From UBA5078 sp964538025 (lineage in GTDB: Bacteria; Pseudomonadota; Gammaproteobacteria; Pseudomonadales; Pseudohongiellaceae), in NCBI GenBank assembly GCA_964538025.1, contig CAZICZ010000001.1, positions 124,001-188,000 on the forward strand: a stretch of 64,000 nucleotides of DNA, in the 5' to 3' direction. Made by a program: the position numbers and the translations under genes. The notes below the pieces were generated by a model, which had not been told where the DNA came from, did no database searches, and saw only the letters and a program-made list of their open reading frames with translations. Shown here in pieces: positions 60,288-64,000 of the stretch (position 1 is the stretch's first letter; each line of letters begins with the position of its first letter).

Positions 60288-63269
60288 ATGGCTTATTCCG
60301 AAAACACCAGACGCTCTCGCAACGCGAAAGCCGCTGTTCTGACGCTGCTGCTGGGACTGGGGCTCAATGCCTGCAGTCCCCAGGAATCTGCCACGCAGGC
60401 CCCCGACGCACCTGCCGCCGCACTCTCCCAGGGCTACCGCGAGATTCAGGCGCCCAGCGCGCAGGACCCGCTCGGCGCGCATATCTTTGAACTCGATAAC
60501 GGGCTGAAGGTGTATCTGACGGAGAATCACCAGGAACCCCGTTTCTACGCTGAAATCGCCGTCAAGGCGGGCAGCAAAAATGACCCGGCAGATGCCACCG
60601 GTCTCGCGCACTATCTCGAGCACCTGCTATTCAAGGGCAATCAGGACATGGGCACCCTCGACTACGCCGCCGAGAAACCCTATCTGGACCAGATTACGGC
60701 ACTGTATGAACAGCATTTCAACGAGGCCGACCCGGAAAGGCGCGCCGAGATCTACGCCGAGATTAACCGGGTTTCCCAGCAGGCGGCCCAGTACGCCGTG
60801 CCGAATGAAATTGACAAGCTCTACAACGCCATGGGGGCCTCTGGCCTGAACGCCCACACCTCCCACGAGGAAACCGTGTACAAGGTCGGCCTGCCCTCGA
60901 ACCGGCTGGAGCAGTGGGCGGCCATCGAATCCAATCGCTTCATCAATCCGGTGTTCCGCCTGTTCCATACCGAGCTGGAAACCGTCTACGAAGAAAAGAA
61001 CCAGAGCATGGACAACCGCGACCGGGTGTCCTACTACGCCATTAACGAGCTGCTTTACAAGAAACACCCCTATGGTCAGCAGACCACCATCGGGGACGCG
61101 GAACACCTGAAAAACCCCTCGCTTGTGTATATCCAGCAGTTTTATGACACCTACTACGTGCCCAACAACATGGCGATCTTCATCAGTGGCGACATCCAGA
61201 TCGAAGACACCATCCGCACCATCAGCGATGCCTTTAACCAGTGGCAGCCCAAGCCTGTCCCCTCCGTGGGTCCCTGGATCGAGGAGCCGATCAATGGCGT
61301 GGAGCGCATGACCGTGCGCTACCGTGGGGAGGAAGAAGTCGAGCTGGCGTTCCGCACTGTTCCCAACGGGCACCCGGACAAGGAAGCCCTGATGTTGGTC
61401 GACATGATTCTCGACAATCGCACGGCGGGCCTGATCAACCTGAACCTGAATCAGGCGCAGGCCGTGCAGGCCGCGGGCTCATCCCCCGAGTTCCTCAATG
61501 ATTACGGCTCGCAGCGCCTGTGGGGCGTGCCCAAACAGGGGCAGACACTGGAAGAGGTCGAACAGCTGCTCTTGGATCAGATCGCGCTGGTGCGCGCGGG
61601 CGAGTTTGAGGACTGGATCATTCCGGCCATCGTCAATGACTTCAAACGCAGCGAGAAGCAGGCACTGGAATCCAATACGGCCCGCGTCAGCACCCTGCGC
61701 GCCTCCTTCATACAGGATGAACCCTGGGAGCACAGCATTGCGGAGATTTCCCGCCTGGAGCGTGTCACCAAGCAGGACATCGTGCGCGTGGCCAACCAGT
61801 ATCTGGCTGGCAATTATGTTGCCGTGCAGCGCATCGACGAACAGCAGGACATCCCCCATGTCGAGAAACCCCAGATTGACCCGGTGACCATTGACCCGAC
61901 CCGTCAGTCGGCCTTTGCCGCCGCGATACTCGCCATGCCCTATGAGGAGATTGAGCCCGTGTACGTAAGCCCTGGTGTCGACTACCAGGTGGTGGACTAT
62001 GCGCCGGGCGTGACGCTTTACTATGCGCCCAACCCCCTGAACGATCTTTTCTCCTTCAGCATCAGCGTGGACGTGGGCACGGAAGAGAACGATGCGCTGG
62101 GTCTGGCCACCGCGCTGCTGGAGAAATCCGGTGCCGGCGATCTCAGCGCCGAGGAGCTTCAGAAGGAGTGGTACCGGCTCGGCAGCGAGCTTGCGATCGG
62201 TGCGGGGGCCAACGAATCGTCCATCGGCATTTCGGGTCTGGATGAACAGTTCGATGCATCACTCGCGCTCATGTTGCAGCTGGTGCGCAATCCCACCGTG
62301 GATGAGGCCACGCTGGACGAGCTCAAGGCCATCATCCTGAAATCCCGCGAGGATCAGAAACAGGACCCCCGCGCCGTCAGCCAGGCGTTGTTCCTGTACA
62401 ACCGCTACGGGCAGGATTCCCCCATGCTGCAATCTCTGAGCAGTGAGCAGATCAGGGCCGCAAGCGTAAGCGATCTGGAGTCCCTGATCAGCGGACTGCT
62501 GGACTACAAGCAGACCCTGAGCTACACCGGTTCCATGTCGCTGGACACTTTGCTCGCGCATCTCCACACCCACTACCCGGTCGCGCAAACGCTAAAGGAC
62601 ACGCCTCCTTACCGCTTCCGCACGGCACGCCCGATCACGGCCAATGAAATCTATGTCGTGGACCAGCCCACGGCACAGTCACAGGTGCGGATCGAGTTTG
62701 CGGACGGCACCTACGATGAGGCGGTATCGGTGCCTTCCCTGCTCTACAACACCTACTTCGGCACAAGCATGTCCAGCGTGGTGTTTCAGGAACTGCGGGA
62801 GGCCCGTGCGCTGGCCTATTCGGCACAGGCCCAATATGCCCAGGGCGGCCGCCTGAACGCCGAGAACCTTGGTCTCGGCGCCATCAGTTCACAGAACGAC
62901 AAAACGGTGGAAGCCCTCGGCGCCTTCCTCGACCTGTTCGACAACATGCCGGTGTCTGGGGAACGTTTCGAAGAGGCCAAGAGTTCACTGGAAAACCGCT
63001 ACCGCACCTCCACCGTCGGCTTCCGGCAGGTGTCAGGCACCGTGCGCTCCTGGGAGCGACTCGGTCTGAACGGGGATCCCCGTCCTGCACGCTTTGCGAC
63101 CCTGCAATCGTCCACCCTTGAGGACATGCTGGCCTTCCAGCGCCGCAACATTGCGGGCAAGCCCAAGCTGATCTCCATCGTGGGAGACCTTTCCCGTATC
63201 GACACCGACGCGCTGGCTGCCTTTGGGAGTGTGAAGCAGATCGATGTCGACGAGCTCTTCGTGAAGTAA
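60288..63269 (+). CDS. M16 family zinc metallopeptidase lipoprotein
   Basis: Predicted 993 residues with two M16 halves (about 50-520 and 555-990). A lipoprotein signal ends LNAC (Cys29). The inverted zinc motif HYLEH (HxxEH) lies at 108-112, and the third ligand glutamate follows in ELETVYEEKNQSMDNR. The N-terminal half carries an insertion (about 125-180) absent from smaller pitrilysins. The second half (FGTSMSSVVFQELREARALAYSAQA) is the usual substrate-chamber partner without a zinc site. It resembles PqqL/YhjJ-type peptidases that clip peptides or exported proteins in the periplasm. GGAGA lies six bases before the ATG. The next gene, an ABC ATPase, follows 13 bases later. Confidence 0.92.
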   Translation: MAYSENTRRSRNAKAAVLTLLLGLGLNACSPQESATQAPDAPAAALSQGYREIQAPSAQDPLGAHIFELDNGLKVYLTENHQEPRFYAEIAVKAGSKNDPADATGLAHYLEHLLFKGNQDMGTLDYAAEKPYLDQITALYEQHFNEADPERRAEIYAEINRVSQQAAQYAVPNEIDKLYNAMGASGLNAHTSHEETVYKVGLPSNRLEQWAAIESNRFINPVFRLFHTELETVYEEKNQSMDNRDRVSYYAINELLYKKHPYGQQTTIGDAEHLKNPSLVYIQQFYDTYYVPNNMAIFISGDIQIEDTIRTISDAFNQWQPKPVPSVGPWIEEPINGVERMTVRYRGEEEVELAFRTVPNGHPDKEALMLVDMILDNRTAGLINLNLNQAQAVQAAGSSPEFLNDYGSQRLWGVPKQGQTLEEVEQLLLDQIALVRAGEFEDWIIPAIVNDFKRSEKQALESNTARVSTLRASFIQDEPWEHSIAEISRLERVTKQDIVRVANQYLAGNYVAVQRIDEQQDIPHVEKPQIDPVTIDPTRQSAFAAAILAMPYEEIEPVYVSPGVDYQVVDYAPGVTLYYAPNPLNDLFSFSISVDVGTEENDALGLATALLEKSGAGDLSAEELQKEWYRLGSELAIGAGANESSIGISGLDEQFDASLALMLQLVRNPTVDEATLDELKAIILKSREDQKQDPRAVSQALFLYNRYGQDSPMLQSLSSEQIRAASVSDLESLISGLLDYKQTLSYTGSMSLDTLLAHLHTHYPVAQTLKDTPPYRFRTARPITANEIYVVDQPTAQSQVRIEFADGTYDEAVSVPSLLYNTYFGTSMSSVVFQELREARALAYSAQAQYAQGGRLNAENLGLGAISSQNDKTVEALGAFLDLFDNMPVSGERFEEAKSSLENRYRTSTVGFRQVSGTVRSWERLGLNGDPRPARFATLQSSTLEDMLAFQRRNIAGKPKLISIVGDLSRIDTDALAAFGSVKQIDVDELFVK

Positions 63270-63282
63270 CGGGAAGGCACGC

Positions 63283-64000
63283 GTGAACGCTGACACTCTC
63301 AATGCCGACCTGCCCTTGCGGGTCTCCGGCCTGTGCAAACGCTACGGACACTTCCAGGTGTTGCAGTCGCTCGATCTGGAGGTGCTCCCGGGCGCCGTCC
63401 ACGGGCTGGTGGGGCTCAACGGCTCCGGCAAGACCACCACACTGGAATGTCTGCTCGGACTGCGCCCCTACGAATCCGGGGAGGTGCGCCTGCTCGGGCT
63501 GGCCCCCGACCACCTGCATAAAAGCCACGGCGATATCGTCAGCATCTTTGACAGTCCCAGCCTGCACCCGCATCTGACTGTACGGCAGGCGCTGGAACAT
63601 GCGGCGTTTCTGTGTGAGAACCCGGTGCGCACGCCGGCAGATGTTGAAGCCCTTCTGGGCATCAGCAAGTACAGTCAATTCAAGATTCGCACACTGTCCC
63701 TCGGCAACCGACGGCGCGCGTCGATCGCGCAGGCCTTGCTCGGGAGTCCCCGCTTTGTGATTCTCGATGAGCCCTTCAACGGCCTCGACGCAGGGGGTGT
63801 GGACGACGTCCTTGCCCTGATTTCCCGCCTCAATCGCGACGAGGGCACGGCGTTTTTACTCTCGAGCCACCAGCTGCCTTATCTGGAGCGCATCTGCTCC
63901 CATTTTTCGATTCTGCACCACGGACGCATCGCGGTCAGCGACTCACTGGAACACCTGTTCCAGCAACAGCTGAGCCGGGTGCAGGTGCATTGTGACGACG
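63283..64000 (+). CDS. ABC transporter ATP-binding protein, 3' truncated by window edge
   Basis: A frame opening with GTG (no ATG) runs to the window end; 239 complete residues are visible. It holds Walker A GLNGSGKTT (about 47-55), signature LSLGNRRRASIAQA (about 142-155), Walker B FVILDEPFNGLD, and the switch histidine in LLSSHQLPYLERIC. It is of the ABC-2/CcmA type with a single domain; the permease should be beyond the window. GGGAAGG lies six bases before the GTG, and only 13 bases separate it from the M16 gene, so they form one operon. Confidence 0.85.
   Translation, partial: MNADTLNADLPLRVSGLCKRYGHFQVLQSLDLEVLPGAVHGLVGLNGSGKTTTLECLLGLRPYESGEVRLLGLAPDHLHKSHGDIVSIFDSPSLHPHLTVRQALEHAAFLCENPVRTPADVEALLGISKYSQFKIRTLSLGNRRRASIAQALLGSPRFVILDEPFNGLDAGGVDDVLALISRLNRDEGTAFLLSSHQLPYLERICSHFSILHHGRIAVSDSLEHLFQQQLSRVQVHCDD

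Overview
The window reads as a chromosome segment of a marine or salt-adapted gammaproteobacterium. Three Na+/H+ antiporters (NhaA and two NhaB copies), four large TonB-dependent receptors, a TamA/TamB pair, HtpX and an arsJ-type arsenic module support this. NhaB and the layout of the TAM genes point to Gammaproteobacteria, perhaps the Cellvibrionales/OMG type of lineage; the genus cannot be told from the sequence alone. Most genes are GC-rich with clear Shine-Dalgarno sites. One AT-rich patch beside a tRNA-Arg gene (about 37.6-38.75 kb) looks acquired.

Layout. 0-6 kb: the end of a DUF2126 gene, then a minus-strand rhomboid protease preceded by a small double-glycine-leader peptide (microcin/bacteriocin-like), then a two-gene metalloprotease operon (QEGLA/DUF1704 protein and HtpX). 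6-16 kb, envelope: an OmpA-type lipoprotein, a TerC/CBS membrane protein, tamA-tamB, a membrane-anchored small heat-shock-like protein and nhaA. 16-22.5 kb: the first tandem pair of TonB receptors. 22.8-29 kb: an operon of succinate-semialdehyde dehydrogenase, cytochrome c and a SoxC/SorA-type molybdenum enzyme, then a DUF3047 protein, an orphan LolD-like ATPase, a haem-binding DUF3365 lipoprotein and a universal stress protein. 29-32.4 kb: tandem nhaB genes. 32.7-36.2 kb: a truncated MASE1 remnant, arsC, and the gapdh-arsJ pair. 36-38.8 kb: small membrane and acetyltransferase genes, the AT-rich patch, tRNA-Arg(TCG). 38.9-43.3 kb: an M48/TPR lipoprotein, Tag glycosylase, a MarR regulator, and a pair made of an atypical receiver and an atypical SDR protein, each lacking key catalytic residues. 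43.4-49 kb: a DUF4156 lipoprotein and a three-gene RND exporter / LolA-like / outer-membrane barrel module. 49-51 kb: a dicarboxylate-type symporter and ferredoxin-NADP reductase. 51-57.7 kb: the second tandem TonB receptor pair with a repeated AT-rich motif in its upstream regions. 58-64 kb: a cytochrome c fused to a PHM-like dicopper domain, an FNR/Anr-type box, a coiled-coil membrane protein, an M16 peptidase lipoprotein and the start of an ABC ATPase gene that runs off the window.

The strongest candidates for something new are the bacteriocin-like peptide plus rhomboid protease pair (3.1 kb), the cytochrome c-dicopper monooxygenase fusion (58 kb) near an anaerobic-type regulator box, the operon of two apparently non-catalytic proteins (42-43 kb), and the shared operator-like motif of the second receptor pair (54-57.7 kb). 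No CRISPR array, rRNA gene, transposase or intact prophage was seen.
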